Shown here piece after piece: positions 6,585 through 16,100 of a DNA stretch of 64,000 bases; the first letter of the stretch is position 1, and each line of letters begins with the position of its first letter. The translations under genes were made by a program, and so were the position numbers. The stretch spans positions 496,001-560,000 of the forward strand of contig OZ221969.1 of NCBI GenBank assembly GCA_965119715.1, in the 5' to 3' direction. Below the pieces are notes generated by a model, which worked only from the letters and a program-made list of their open reading frames with translations, did not search any database and was not told the DNA's origin. This DNA comes from JASBYZ01 sp029983705. Its GTDB lineage: Bacteria; Actinomycetota; Coriobacteriia; Coriobacteriales; JAEZZM01.

Positions 6585-8953
6585 TATTTATCACCTTCAA
6601 GCTTAATTTCAACTAACGTTTCATTGCAGCTGTGTTCAGTAGCTAAGGTTCCAGGAGTGTCATTGGTTAGATAACTGCTTGAACCACCATTTTGTTCCCA
6701 CCATCCATTTTCACAACTTACAACACCTGGCAGGATGTAGTCACTAACTTCAGCTATGGCTCTGTGCTCACCTCTGTCGTTAAAGGCTAAGATTTTATCT
6801 CCGGATTTAATGTTTCTAGGCTCAGCATCCTTATGATTAATAATCATTACAGGCTCATCTCTAAAGAGATCATTTACTGGCTTTAAATTAGTAAATGTTG
6901 AGTGAACGTTAAATTGATTTTTTCTTTGTACTAGCGCAAGCGGGTACTTCTCATCTAACTTAGATGACCCACCTGCAGTTTCAGCAGCTTTTTTATAGGT
7001 TGGAACAGCGGTATAACCCTCATGCTTAAGCCATTGTGCCTGATAGAGTTCTGCCTTGGTGCTCTTGGTAGGGAAGACGCCATTCTCATATGGAATAAAG
7101 TCATCGGGAACCAAATCGATGGCCTTCTGTTCTTTAAGTTCATCGTAGCTAACGCCAATGCCTTCTAGACCTTTTGCGATATAGTCTTTTTCTTCTCCTG
7201 CAAATTCATCACCAAAGCCCATGCGTTTAGCAAGTTCTTTAAAGATCCAGAAGTCTGATTGAGCTTCACCTGGAGCTTGTACTCCTGCTTCAGATATTTG
7301 GAGATAATGGCTTCTGCTATTTAAAAGTACATCTTCAGTTTCAAATACAACTTTATTTGGTAATACAAGATCAGCGTATAATGCAGTTGATGTCATGAGC
7401 GAATCAATTACCACAACAAATGGGATTTTCTTTAGAGCATCTTTTACTAGCTGTGTATTAGGGAATTGAGTCATTGGGCTTTCTCTGTGTGAGAAAAATA
7501 CCTTAATTTCATTTGGCTTGTCATCTCGAATGTATTCACCAAATTTTACTCGAGGAAATACTGGTAGATTATGTTTTTCGTTTTCCCACATTGGTGCAAG
7601 TTTTTGAAGTTGGGCTGCTCCACCCGCATCGCAAACACCAGCACCCGGTCTTCCAACTTGTCCAGTAAAAATAGCAAGGTTAAGCTGACTTGCTACAGCA
7701 TAGGTGCCTTGAGAGTTACGCATAAAGCCACCCATGTTTTGAACAATCATAGCGTTTTTAGCTTTTGCATAACCTTCTGCAATTTCAATGACATCGTCTG
7801 CTGGTACTTGAGTTTCAGTTTCAACAGCCTCAGGAGTCCAAGGCTCACATTCTTTTACAGTTAAATCAAAAACAGTTGTATAGCTATTAGCAAGTTCTGT
7901 ATCTTTAACCGAAAGTAGAGGGTCTATACCTTCAGCATCATGTCTCTGGATGCTTTGAGATTTTGAATCATATACTGCATAACTTAGCTCATCTGCCTCA
8001 TCGACTAAAACCGTCTTACCCTCAGAATCGATAAGGCAGGGCGCGGTTGAACGTTCTTTTAAGAATTTTTCGTCATGCAAGTTATTGTCTACAATGTGCT
8101 TCAACATACCTAGTGAAAGTGCTACATCTGTTGCCGGCTTAATTGGAATCCATTTACTTGCTTTTGATGCAGTTTCATTAAAGAGCGGATCAATAGTAAT
8201 TAGCTTACCACCCTTCTTCATAGCCTCTTCAAACCTATCAAAGTAGCCATGCATGGTAACTGCAGGATTATTTCCCCAGGCAATGATGTAATCAGAGTCG
8301 GAAATAAAGTTTCTTAAATCTAAGAACCTTTGACCCCACATCTTAATCATTGCTTCACCTACAGCAGCACAGCAAAGTGAGCCGGTTAAGCTTGAAGTGC
8401 CGCCAATGCGTGAGAAAAATGCAGGACCTACTGCACCTGCAAGTGCATTAAAGTTACCAGCGTGTGAGTCGTTAAGTATTGATTGATTACCACCAGTTGC
8501 AATAGCGTCTTTTAGCTTTTCTACAATTAAATCTAGAGCTTCATCCCATGAAATTTCTTTCCATTTGTTTTCGCCCTTCTCGCCGTCTCTTAAAAGCGGC
8601 ATTGCCAGTCTATCTGGGCTATGAACCCACTCTTTACGAGAAAGGCCTCTCATGCATGGCTTAGATTCATTTTTCTCTCCCGCAACGATCTTTTGAATCT
8701 TGCCATCAATAACATAAGCTTTAAGCTGATGATGCTGACATTCCGGTGGGCAGGTTGCGTAGCACACTTGAGCACCTTTAAATGGGTCATCCAATACTTT
8801 TGGAGCCTCAGCATTTTCCTTATTTGTTTTGGTTTCTTGAGAATTGTCTGAAGAAGAACAAGCGCTTGTACTTGCTAATCCCAACGCAGCAGCCGCTCCA
8901 GTAGCTGCTACAAATTTACGACGCGATAGTTTTGCGTCAACTAAATTTGACAT
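6584..8953 (-). CDS. dmsA: Molybdopterin oxidoreductase catalytic subunit, DmsA-like
   Basis: A 789-aa member of the DMSO reductase family. Residues 1-35 form a twin-arginine signal (LSRRKFVAATG) ending in TSAC (C32), so it may be both Tat-exported and lipidated. The N-terminal 4Fe-4S site is C64-x3-C68-x3-C72-x27-C100. Later segments match the family: EISWDEALDLI, WGNNPAVT, the bis-MGD-binding region, and a C-terminal cofactor-capping domain with ENGWWEQNGG near the end. The Mo ligand falls in the GSLCCAAVGEA region and cannot be fixed by eye. The substrate (DMSO, TMAO, another S- or N-oxide, or a dietary compound) is unknown. GGGGGAGGAAAG precedes the ATG. It forms an operon with the Fe-S subunit. 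Confidence 0.88.
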   Translation of the reverse strand: MSNLVDAKLSRRKFVAATGAAAALGLASTSACSSSDNSQETKTNKENAEAPKVLDDPFKGAQVCYATCPPECQHHQLKAYVIDGKIQKIVAGEKNESKPCMRGLSRKEWVHSPDRLAMPLLRDGEKGENKWKEISWDEALDLIVEKLKDAIATGGNQSILNDSHAGNFNALAGAVGPAFFSRIGGTSSLTGSLCCAAVGEAMIKMWGQRFLDLRNFISDSDYIIAWGNNPAVTMHGYFDRFEEAMKKGGKLITIDPLFNETASKASKWIPIKPATDVALSLGMLKHIVDNNLHDEKFLKERSTAPCLIDSEGKTVLVDEADELSYAVYDSKSQSIQRHDAEGIDPLLSVKDTELANSYTTVFDLTVKECEPWTPEAVETETQVPADDVIEIAEGYAKAKNAMIVQNMGGFMRNSQGTYAVASQLNLAIFTGQVGRPGAGVCDAGGAAQLQKLAPMWENEKHNLPVFPRVKFGEYIRDDKPNEIKVFFSHRESPMTQFPNTQLVKDALKKIPFVVVIDSLMTSTALYADLVLPNKVVFETEDVLLNSRSHYLQISEAGVQAPGEAQSDFWIFKELAKRMGFGDEFAGEEKDYIAKGLEGIGVSYDELKEQKAIDLVPDDFIPYENGVFPTKSTKAELYQAQWLKHEGYTAVPTYKKAAETAGGSSKLDEKYPLALVQRKNQFNVHSTFTNLKPVNDLFRDEPVMIINHKDAEPRNIKSGDKILAFNDRGEHRAIAEVSDYILPGVVSCENGWWEQNGGSSSYLTNDTPGTLATEHSCNETLVEIKLEGDK

Positions 8954-8966
8954 CTTTCCTCCCCCT

Positions 8967-8983
8967 AGTGGTTTCGAACTACT
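8967..8983. promoter_or_regulatory. Palindrome in the dmsA 5' UTR
   Basis: AGTGGTTTCGAACTACT is an inverted repeat with one mismatch in the arms (AGTGGTT/AACTACT), directly upstream of the dmsA ribosome binding site. It could be an operator or an mRNA hairpin. The rest of the 262-bp divergent region (8954-9215) is AT-rich with no clear gene. Confidence 0.3.
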
Positions 8984-9215
8984 TATAGGCTAGGGTATGG
9001 TAAAGATTTTATAAATAATTATTTAAGAAACTATCGCTTACAGATAATTAGAAAGTAATTTCATAAAGAAAGAATCATACTTTGTGACTAAACTGTAATT
9101 ACATACCGAGTTATTAACCATTCTGTAACTTATACGCCATGGATTTAATACATCTTTTTGATAAGCTTTTTCTACAACAGAAACCTTACGATTTTTGAAA
9201 GATAGGAGTTTCTGC

Positions 9216-10034
9216 ATGTTTAAAAAGCTAGTTGCACTAATGTGTGCTGCATTCATACTTTTTAGCGCTCAAGCTGCTTTTGCCTTTGAAAAAATCCCTA
9301 CGGTTCAAAATAAGCAAGAATCATTACAGTCAATAAAACTAGCGTATCCAATTTATGATGCTTACCATCCCTATGCAAACTATTTGCCAGGTGCAAAGGA
9401 TATAGCAATGCAGGCTGAAGAAGTTATTATGTCTTACTATTCAGATCTTGCAGATACTAATAAAGCGATTGAAAAATTAAACCAGCTAAGCGATACCTCT
9501 AAACTGGATAGTCAAATAAATGAGCTGAAAGCTAAAAACATACTGCCTAAGCGTGAAGAAGCTGCACGACCATTTGATATCCAGAGGGCTGCTATAGACT
9601 TATACGATCTTACAGTCTCTGCAAGTCTAGATATTACTCATGGAGAAGCACTTACCTTACAAGATGACCTTCTCAAGGTTGGGGGAGATGTCTTACTTGA
9701 TGATGGAAGTATAATTTCTGCTCCAAAAGATCCTGAGGATAAAAATTACAAACTATTTAAAAATGGATCCAACTCTGTTGAGACAAGTGTTGAAGTTAAC
9801 AAAGGTTTAACAGAACAAAGTCGTGAAGAAAGCAAACTAAGCAAAAATCCCAGCTATAATGAGAAACAAGAACTCAATATCACAGAACAGTCGCAGTCTA
9901 AACCCACAACAAATGTAGATAAACAAGGTGTCGAGCCCGCTCTAAAACTAAATGCTGTTTACATTGTCCTAGCAGCATTAGGAGTAATAGGGCTTGCAGG
10001 CGTATTTATTGTACTTAAGTTTAGACAGGAGTAG
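9216..10034 (+). CDS. Exported protein with C-terminal membrane anchor, unknown function
   Basis: A 272-aa protein. The start is placed at ATG 9216 because GATAGGAG lies just upstream and a clean signal peptide follows (MFKKLVALM...AQAAFAF). The middle part is polar and helix-rich with a Tyr-rich stretch near residues 40-60 (YPIYDAYHPYANY). Residues about 150-240 are low-complexity, rich in Ser, Glu, Gln and Asn, like a wall-spanning linker. A single hydrophobic span (about 245-268) ends in KFRQE. There is no LPXTG, so it is probably membrane-tethered. It is followed after 7 bp by a lipoprotein gene, so the two are likely co-expressed. No family recognised. Confidence 0.7.
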   Translation: MFKKLVALMCAAFILFSAQAAFAFEKIPTVQNKQESLQSIKLAYPIYDAYHPYANYLPGAKDIAMQAEEVIMSYYSDLADTNKAIEKLNQLSDTSKLDSQINELKAKNILPKREEAARPFDIQRAAIDLYDLTVSASLDITHGEALTLQDDLLKVGGDVLLDDGSIISAPKDPEDKNYKLFKNGSNSVETSVEVNKGLTEQSREESKLSKNPSYNEKQELNITEQSQSKPTTNVDKQGVEPALKLNAVYIVLAALGVIGLAGVFIVLKFRQE

Positions 10035-10041
10035 TAGACAG

Positions 10042-10938
10042 ATGAAAATCAAACGTATAAGCCCCAGAAAAACCATTCTTGGCGCTTTTGTTGTGGCAAG
10101 TTTAATTTCTATGTCTGGTTGCGCTGCTGCAGACAACCTTATGCGCAATTTGCAGGGGAAGCAACAAAGCAGGTCTGTTACTGCTACACCTCAAGAGAGT
10201 GGAACAAATACAGAGAGTGCTCCTGAAGAAAAGCAATTAAGCGCCCAAGATGTTCTAGAGATGAGCCAAAAAAATTTTGAAGAGCTCGCTTCATATCGAA
10301 TGAATATTTATAGCCAAAGCACCCAAGACTTTAAGATTAGCCTAGCTAAAAGTGGAAAAGACAATAGTGTTATGCATTTTTCAGTTAACACTCCAAACGT
10401 TAAAGCTATAGAGCTTTATATTGAAAGCGTATATGATCAACCACAAATGATATATCTAAACGCAGTGGGTTTTTGGGTAAAGCTTGAACCTGCAGAGTTT
10501 AGTAAGCAAGCGCAAGATTTACCATTTAGTCCAGATACCTTAAATCCTCTAAACGAGTATTTTAAATATCTTAGTACGCTATCTAAAGACAACTTTGACC
10601 TAAACATAGATGAAACAGTATCTGGTATAAGTAATGTTATGGGCGTTCATGTTAAAGATAAAAATAACAATCCAAGTATCATCTATATTTCAAAAGATAC
10701 TATGCTTCCAGTACGAATAATTACTAATGCAGATACCGTTGCAAATGTTTCAGAAATAGAAATTAAAGGCGACGTTATTATAGATATCTATGACTTTAAT
10801 AAGGTAGAAAGCATTGTAGTTCCTGAAGAAGCTAAGAATGCGTCTGGAATAAATAATATTGCAAATAATGTGCTTAACAAACTTGGCTCAGGCGCTCAGG
10901 ATTTAAAGGGCAAGTTTGGTGAGTTAATGGGGAAGTAG
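10042..10938 (+). CDS. Lipoprotein, LppX/LolA-like fold suspected
   Basis: A 298-aa protein starting at ATG 10042 with AGGAG upstream; the frame opens earlier but would overlap the preceding gene. A signal peptide ends in the lipobox MSGC (Cys near residue 27), followed by a Gln/Ser/Thr/Glu-rich linker. The main domain (about 70-260) has repeated beta-strand patterns such as SYRMNIYSQS and FWVKLEP that resemble the half-barrel lipid-carrier lipoproteins of Actinobacteria (LppX/LprG group). This resemblance is a pattern judgement, not an alignment. It pairs with the membrane-anchored protein just upstream and converges on a toxin gene 3 bp away. Confidence 0.65.
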   Translation: MKIKRISPRKTILGAFVVASLISMSGCAAADNLMRNLQGKQQSRSVTATPQESGTNTESAPEEKQLSAQDVLEMSQKNFEELASYRMNIYSQSTQDFKISLAKSGKDNSVMHFSVNTPNVKAIELYIESVYDQPQMIYLNAVGFWVKLEPAEFSKQAQDLPFSPDTLNPLNEYFKYLSTLSKDNFDLNIDETVSGISNVMGVHVKDKNNNPSIIYISKDTMLPVRIITNADTVANVSEIEIKGDVIIDIYDFNKVESIVVPEEAKNASGINNIANNVLNKLGSGAQDLKGKFGELMGK

Positions 10939-10941
10939 GGT

Positions 10942-11211
10942 TTAGAATAAATCGGAATGAGTACCTGTGCGTTCCAGAATCAAAGTTAAGTTATCATCTG
11001 CATATTTATAAATAAGTAACCAATCTGATTCAATATGGCATTCATTATAACCTTTAAGACTGCCACTTAGTTTATGATCTTTATACTCTGTTGGCAGCTT
11101 GGTTTTATTAGATAATATATTAATTGCTTGCTGAAGTTTAGCTATGTCTAGCTTCCGCTTTTTAATCCGTTTCAGATCTTTTTTAAAATAACTAGTTAGA
11201 TATATCCTCAT
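10942..11211 (-). CDS. yafQ: YafQ-family mRNA interferase toxin
   Basis: An 89-aa protein of the RelE/YafQ family, which cuts mRNA in the ribosomal A site. All residues tied to YafQ catalysis can be aligned: H46 (HKLSG), H59, D63 and W64 (CHIESDWLLIY), R81, H85 and the C-terminal F89 (ERTGTHSDLF). Length is standard. Its start lies 20 bp inside the end of the antitoxin gene, the usual order with antitoxin first. Since the key residues are intact, the toxin is probably functional. Confidence 0.88.
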   Translation of the reverse strand: MRIYLTSYFKKDLKRIKKRKLDIAKLQQAINILSNKTKLPTEYKDHKLSGSLKGYNECHIESDWLLIYKYADDNLTLILERTGTHSDLF

Positions 11212-11485
11212 TAGTATCTAAATCTTCCAAAGCTTCTTTAAAAGAACTGTAGGTTTTATATTTCTCAGGGTGCTTTTCAAATTCTTGAACTTCTAAAAGT
11301 GCTGCGAGCGTATCTGAGTTGGGCTTTTTGCGACTTATTTCAAATGGAATTCCATCACAATTTACAGATGTCTTTAAAAATAAATTAATTGCAGAAGACA
11401 TACTTAAGCCTAAATCTTTAAACAACTCTTCTGCCTCCTTTTTCAATTGAGAGTTAACTCGAATGTTTATATTTGAACTTGACAT
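11192..11485 (-). CDS. dinJ: DinJ/RelB-family antitoxin
   Basis: A 97-aa protein starting at ATG 11485, chosen because AGGAG lies 7 bp upstream; an upstream in-frame start would lack a ribosome site. The N-terminal part (NINIRVNSQLKKEAEELFKDLGLSMSSAINLFLK) is a ribbon-helix-helix fold like DinJ, which dimerises, binds the promoter and neutralises the toxin through its C-terminal half. It overlaps the toxin gene by 20 bp. The AT-rich 100 bp upstream presumably hold promoter and operator, but no clear palindrome was fixed. Confidence 0.87.
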   Translation of the reverse strand: MSSSNINIRVNSQLKKEAEELFKDLGLSMSSAINLFLKTSVNCDGIPFEISRKKPNSDTLAALLEVQEFEKHPEKYKTYSSFKEALEDLDTNEDISN

Positions 11486-11738
11486 AGCACTACTCCTGTT
11501 CAAAAAATAATTTAAACTATCAAATTAAATTAAATTGTAAAGCAATCTATGATTAATGTATATTAAATTACAATACAAACTATATATATTATAAAAATAT
11601 CGGCGAGCTCAGCGTCCTTCTCGCCCTATTATGTATGTTGTTTGTAGACAGCTAGCTCTTGCTTGAAAAACTTTTAAGCATTTGCGAAGATGATTAGTGC
11701 TTTGTAAGAAAGCAACTATAAGTAAACCATTTAGTCCG

Positions 11739-11846
11739 CTACCAAAGACAGCCGGCGCTCAAACTCTTTGAGCTTAATGGATTTCCAGCCTGCCGAGGTG
11801 GTCGTTACATATTACATGTTCTGCGGCCCATCTTTTACTTTGGTAG
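11739..11846 (+). ncRNA. Ribosomal protein L10 leader (rplJ-rplL autoregulation)
   Basis: The 5' leader carries the hallmark L10-leader segments: CTACCAAAGACAG, then GAGCTTAATGG, then CCTGCCGAGGT. It is closed by a perfect 9-bp stem, CTACCAAAG (11739-11747) with CTTTGGTAG (11838-11846). In this family the L10-L7/L12 complex binds the leader and represses its own operon. The hairpin GGCGAG/CTCGCC at 11602-11625 lies further upstream without a T tract. The rest of the gap from 11486 is AT-rich antitoxin promoter sequence. Confidence 0.85.
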
Positions 11847-11945
11847 AAGTTGGGTCGTTTGTTTTATACCTCTAAAACATGTGACCTGCTTTGGAAATAA
11901 AGCGGACAGATGAGTCACATGTGAAAGGGGGTGTACCTTCTAGAT

Positions 11946-12464
11946 ATGCCAACACAAGCTAAAAAAGATACGGTGCAAGAGATCAAAGAGACTCTTCAGG
12001 AATCAGCTGGAATGTTTGTTGTAGATTACCGCGGACTTTCAGTTAAAGCTACCCAAGACTTAAGAAGAAAACTTACTGAGTCTGGCGCTAACATGAGAGT
12101 TCTTAAAAACAATCTTGTAAAGCTTGCTTTATCAGAGGCAGAGCTTCCAGAGTTAGATGTATTAACCGGTCCTACCGCATACATCTTCTTTGAATCTGAT
12201 CCAGTTGCTCCAGCAAAGGTATTAAAAGAATTTGCTAAAGAAAACAAGCAACTCGAGATCAAGGGTGGTCTTTCAAGCGGAAGAGTAGTTGATGTTGACC
12301 AAATCAAGGCTATTGCAGATCTTCCTTCACACGAGGAACTTATCGCAAAGCTTCTTGGTACCATTCAAAACCCACTTACCAAAGTTGTTCGCGTTCTCAA
12401 TGGACCAAACCAACAACTTGCACAAGTTATCAAGGCTATCGCAGATCAAAAAGACGCTGCGTAA
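11946..12464 (+). CDS. rplJ: Ribosomal protein L10
   Basis: A 172-aa L10, the base of the ribosomal stalk that carries L7/L12 dimers. The N terminus (PTQAKKDTVQEIKE, then FVVDYRGLSVKATQDLRRKL) and the stalk-binding C-terminal helix are intact. The start is ATG 11946; the AAAGGGGG upstream is rather distant (about 15 bases), and GTG 11931 is the alternative but overlaps that purine run. rplK and rplA, which often precede rplJ, are not here; the toxin-antitoxin pair lies upstream instead. Confidence 0.95.
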   Translation: MPTQAKKDTVQEIKETLQESAGMFVVDYRGLSVKATQDLRRKLTESGANMRVLKNNLVKLALSEAELPELDVLTGPTAYIFFESDPVAPAKVLKEFAKENKQLEIKGGLSSGRVVDVDQIKAIADLPSHEELIAKLLGTIQNPLTKVVRVLNGPNQQLAQVIKAIADQKDAA

Positions 12465-12557
12465 TGCCGCTTAGCAGTAAGCATGCTGCCTAAGAAATTG
12501 TAATTTTAAATTTGATGGCACCAAGGAATACGGTGTCAAAACATTAAGGAGTTTAAC

Positions 12558-12941
12558 ATGGCTGTTTCTCGCGAAGAGATCATCGAGGCATTAAAAGAAA
12601 TGCCAGCACTTGAGCTTTCAGAGCTCGTAAAAGAACTTGAGGAAGTATTTGGCGTTTCAGCTGCTGCACCTGTTATGGTTGGTGGCGCTGCTCCAGCTGC
12701 TGGTGGAGACGCTGCAGCTGCAGAAGAGAAGACCGAATTTGACGTTATCCTTGAGGGCTTTGGTGACAACAAATTAGCAGTTATCAAGGTTGTTCGTTCA
12801 ATCACCAGCCTTGGTCTTAAGGAAGCTAAAGAGCTCGTTGAAGGTGCTCCAAAGCCAGTTCTTGAGGGTGCTGCTAAGGACGCTGCTGAAGATGCTAAGA
12901 AGCAACTTGAAGAGGCAGGTGCTGCTGTAAGCCTTAAATAA
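12558..12941 (+). CDS. rplL: Ribosomal protein L7/L12
   Basis: A 127-aa protein with the N-terminal dimer domain, an Ala/Gly hinge (AAPAAGGDAAAAEE, about 47-60) and the factor-binding C-terminal domain (KTEFDVILEGFGDNKLAVIKVVR, SLGLKEAKELVEGAP). It recruits translation GTPases to the ribosome. TAAGGAG precedes the ATG. A strong terminator follows, separating it from rpoB. Confidence 0.97.
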   Translation: MAVSREEIIEALKEMPALELSELVKELEEVFGVSAAAPVMVGGAAPAAGGDAAAAEEKTEFDVILEGFGDNKLAVIKVVRSITSLGLKEAKELVEGAPKPVLEGAAKDAAEDAKKQLEEAGAAVSLK

Positions 12942-12983
12942 TTAAGGTTTACTTTAAAGCGCTTAATTTTTCGCTTTGATTGT

Positions 12984-13026
12984 AAAAGAGGGTTCCAGAA
13001 TAGCTATTATGGGGCCCTCTTTTTTG
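12984..13026 (+). terminator. Rho-independent terminator after rplL
   Basis: AAAAGAGGG pairs with CCCTCTTTTTT across a loop of about 20 bases and ends in a run of T. Together with the promoter at 13113 it makes rpoBC a separate transcription unit. Confidence 0.8.
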
Positions 13027-13099
13027 GCATTTATAAATACGCACAAACTTTGCGGCGGTGCTTGAGCAAATTGAATATCTATACAAAAAATTCTGTATT

Positions 13100-13118
13100 T
13101 GTCAAGAAGTTCTTGACA
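13100..13118 (+). promoter_or_regulatory. rpoB promoter -35 within a 19-bp palindrome
   Basis: TGTCAAGAAGTTCTTGACA is a perfect inverted repeat apart from its central base. Its right arm ends in TTGACA (13113-13118), a consensus -35. A weak -10 (TAACTT) lies 17 bp downstream. A dimeric regulator bound here would block RNA polymerase. Confidence 0.5.
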
Positions 13119-13194
13119 AATTGTCTGACTTTTTGTAACTTATACGTTTGCGACAGTGTCGCTATTTCCCTATTCCTGAAGGAGGAATCGCCTG

Positions 13195-16100
13195 GTGGCT
13201 ACCGCTAATACCCAACATCCTTCAAGTACGTACAGAGAGCGCATATCTTTTGGTAAAATCCCAGAAGTTATGGAGCTTCCAAACCTCATTGCAATACAAA
13301 AAGATTCATTTGCGTGGTTTATGGAAGATGGTCTGCATGAGACCTTCCAAGACATGTCTCCAATTGAAAACAATGCAAAGACTATGGAGCTTTCATTTGG
13401 TGGACATGAGTTTGGTGAGCCTAAGCACTCAGTAGAGGAGTGTAAGGAAAAGGATATCTCATATCAGGCTCCGCTGCTTGCAGAAGTGAGATTTGTAAAC
13501 AAAGATACCGGAGAAATGAAAGAGCAAGTGGTATTTATGGGAGATTTCCCTCTCATGACCCCACGCGGCACTTTTATTATCAACGGAACTGAGAGAGTAG
13601 TTGTTTCTCAGCTTGTTAGATCTCCTGGAGTTTACTACTCACAAGAGCGAGACAAAACTTCTGACAAAATGATTCTTACCACTAAGGTTATCCCTTCACG
13701 TGGCGCATGGCTTGAATATGAAACAGACAAGCGTGACGTGTTGTCAGTGCGTATTGATAGAAAAAGAAAGCAACCTGCAACCTTACTATTAAAGGCATTA
13801 GGTATTGCCGAGACAAACGAGGAGATTATCAGCTTACTTGGTGACTCTGAGCTTGTTCGCAACACCCTAGAGAAGGACTCTTGTCAAACCAAAGAGGATG
13901 CCTTAATAGAACTATATAAGAGACTTAGACCAGGTGAGCCACCAACCGTGGACTCAGCTCGTTCTATGTTAGAAGGTCTCTTCTTTAATCCACAGCGCTA
14001 TGACTTAGCTCGCGTTGGTAGATACAAGGTCAATAAAAAACTTGAGGTAGACGTTGCAGATGACGTGTACACACTTACCCCTGAAGACATTGTTGAGTCA
14101 ATGAAGTATATCGTTGAGCTCCACAAAGGCACTGAGGGTTATCAGTTTGATGATATTGACCACTTTGGTAACAGACGTATCCGCACCGTGGGTGAGCTTA
14201 TTCAAAACCAATTTAGAATTGGTTTATCAAGAATGGAGCGCGTGGTTCGTGAGAGAATGTCAAGCCAAGACGCAGATGACATTACCCCTCAATCACTTAT
14301 TAACATCAGACCAATTGTTGCCTCAATTAAAGAGTTCTTTGGTTCATCCCAGCTTTCACAGTTTATGGACCAAAACAACCCACTTGCAGGCATTACCCAT
14401 AAGCGTCGTCTTTCAGCTCTAGGACCTGGTGGTCTTTCAAGAGAGCGCGCTGGTATGGAAGTTCGTGACGTTCACAACTCTCACTACGGACGTATGTGTC
14501 CTATTGAGACTCCTGAAGGTCCAAACATCGGTCTTATTGGTTCACTTGCAACCTTTGCTCGCATCAATCCATTTGGATTTATCGAGGCCCCATACAGACG
14601 CGTAGTTGACGCTAAGGTTACTGATGACATTGACTACCTCACTGCCGATGAGGAAGAAAAACATATTATCGCCCAAGCTAACGCATACTTTGATCAAGAC
14701 AACCGTAAGTTTATGCAATACAACTACGAGACTGACGAGTATGATCGCGAGGCTGAGCGCGTTTTAGCTCGTACCAAAGACTTCAATGGAGACTTTGGTG
14801 AGCCACAAGAAGTTCCAGTTGAAGACGTGGACTACATGGACGTATCTCCTCGTCAGATGGTATCTATTGCTACAGCTCTTATTCCATTCCTTGAGCACGA
14901 TGACGCTAACCGTGCGCTCATGGGTTCTAACATGCAGCGCCAAGCGGTGCCACTACTTAAGCCAAAGGCACCACTTGTTGGTACTGGTATGGAGCACAGA
15001 ACTGCTATTGACTCAGGCGAGATTATCGTCTGCCAAAAGAGCGGTATTGTAGAAAAAGCAGATGCTGATGAGATTATTATCCGCACCGATAATGATGAAC
15101 TTCAGACCTATCCGCTTCCAAAATACAAGCGCTCAAACCAGTCTACCTGCATTAACCACAGACCAATTGTAAGAACAGGTCAAGAGGTATATGCCGGTGA
15201 CGTGCTTGCTGATGGTCCTTCAACTGAGCATGGTGAGCTTGCTCTTGGCCAAAACCTTCTTGTTGCATACATGCCTTGGGAAGGTTACAACTACGAGGAC
15301 GCTATCATCTTGTCAGAGCGTGTGGTATCTGAAGACCTACTTACTTCAATCCACATCTCCAAACACGAGATTGATGCCCGCGATACCAAGCTTGGTCCAG
15401 AAGAGATTACCCGCGAAATTCCAAACCTCGCAGATGACATGCTTGCACAGCTTGATGCAGACGGTATCATCCGCATTGGTGCTGAGGTTAAGGCTGGAGA
15501 CGTCTTAGTTGGAAAGGTTACTCCAAAGGGAGAAACTGAGCTTACCGCTGAAGAGCGACTTCTTAGAGCAATCTTTGGTGAGAAGGCTCGTGAAGTAAGA
15601 GATACCTCGCTTAAGATGCCTCACGGCTCCTACGGACGCGTTATTGGAATTGTTCGCTTTAGCAGAGAGAACGGCGACGAGCTAGCTCCAGGAGTAAATG
15701 ACCTCGTACGTGTATACGTTGCTCAAAGAAGAAAGATTCAAGTGGGCGATAAGTTATCTGGTCGTCACGGAAACAAGGGTGTTATCTCCCGTATCTTACC
15801 GGTAGAAGACATGCCTTATATGATTGACGGTACTCCAGTTGACATCATCTTAAACCCACTGGGCGTTCCTTCTCGTATGAATGTTGGTCAGCTGCTTGAG
15901 ACCCACCTTGGTTGGGCTGCAAGAAACGGCTGGAACAAAGAGGACGGCGATGAGTACGTTGAGGGTCCATTCCACGTTGCAACCCCAGTATTTGACGGTG
16001 CACAAGAGGATGAGATTTCTGCAGTAATCAAGCTTGCTAACAAAAACTTAATTCACCGTGCAAAAGAAAAGTATGGTAACTACGCTTTAGAAGAGTTAGT

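Noticed and set aside
11504..11600. Operator palindrome for the toxin-antitoxin promoter
   Set aside because: The stretch is so AT-rich that several weak symmetries occur; none stands out enough to report.
14341..14460. Possible rifampicin-resistance change in rpoB (Ala at the position of E. coli Ser522)
   Set aside because: The main resistance positions (Asp516, His526, Arg529, Ser531 equivalents) are wild type, and the Ala may be natural variation.
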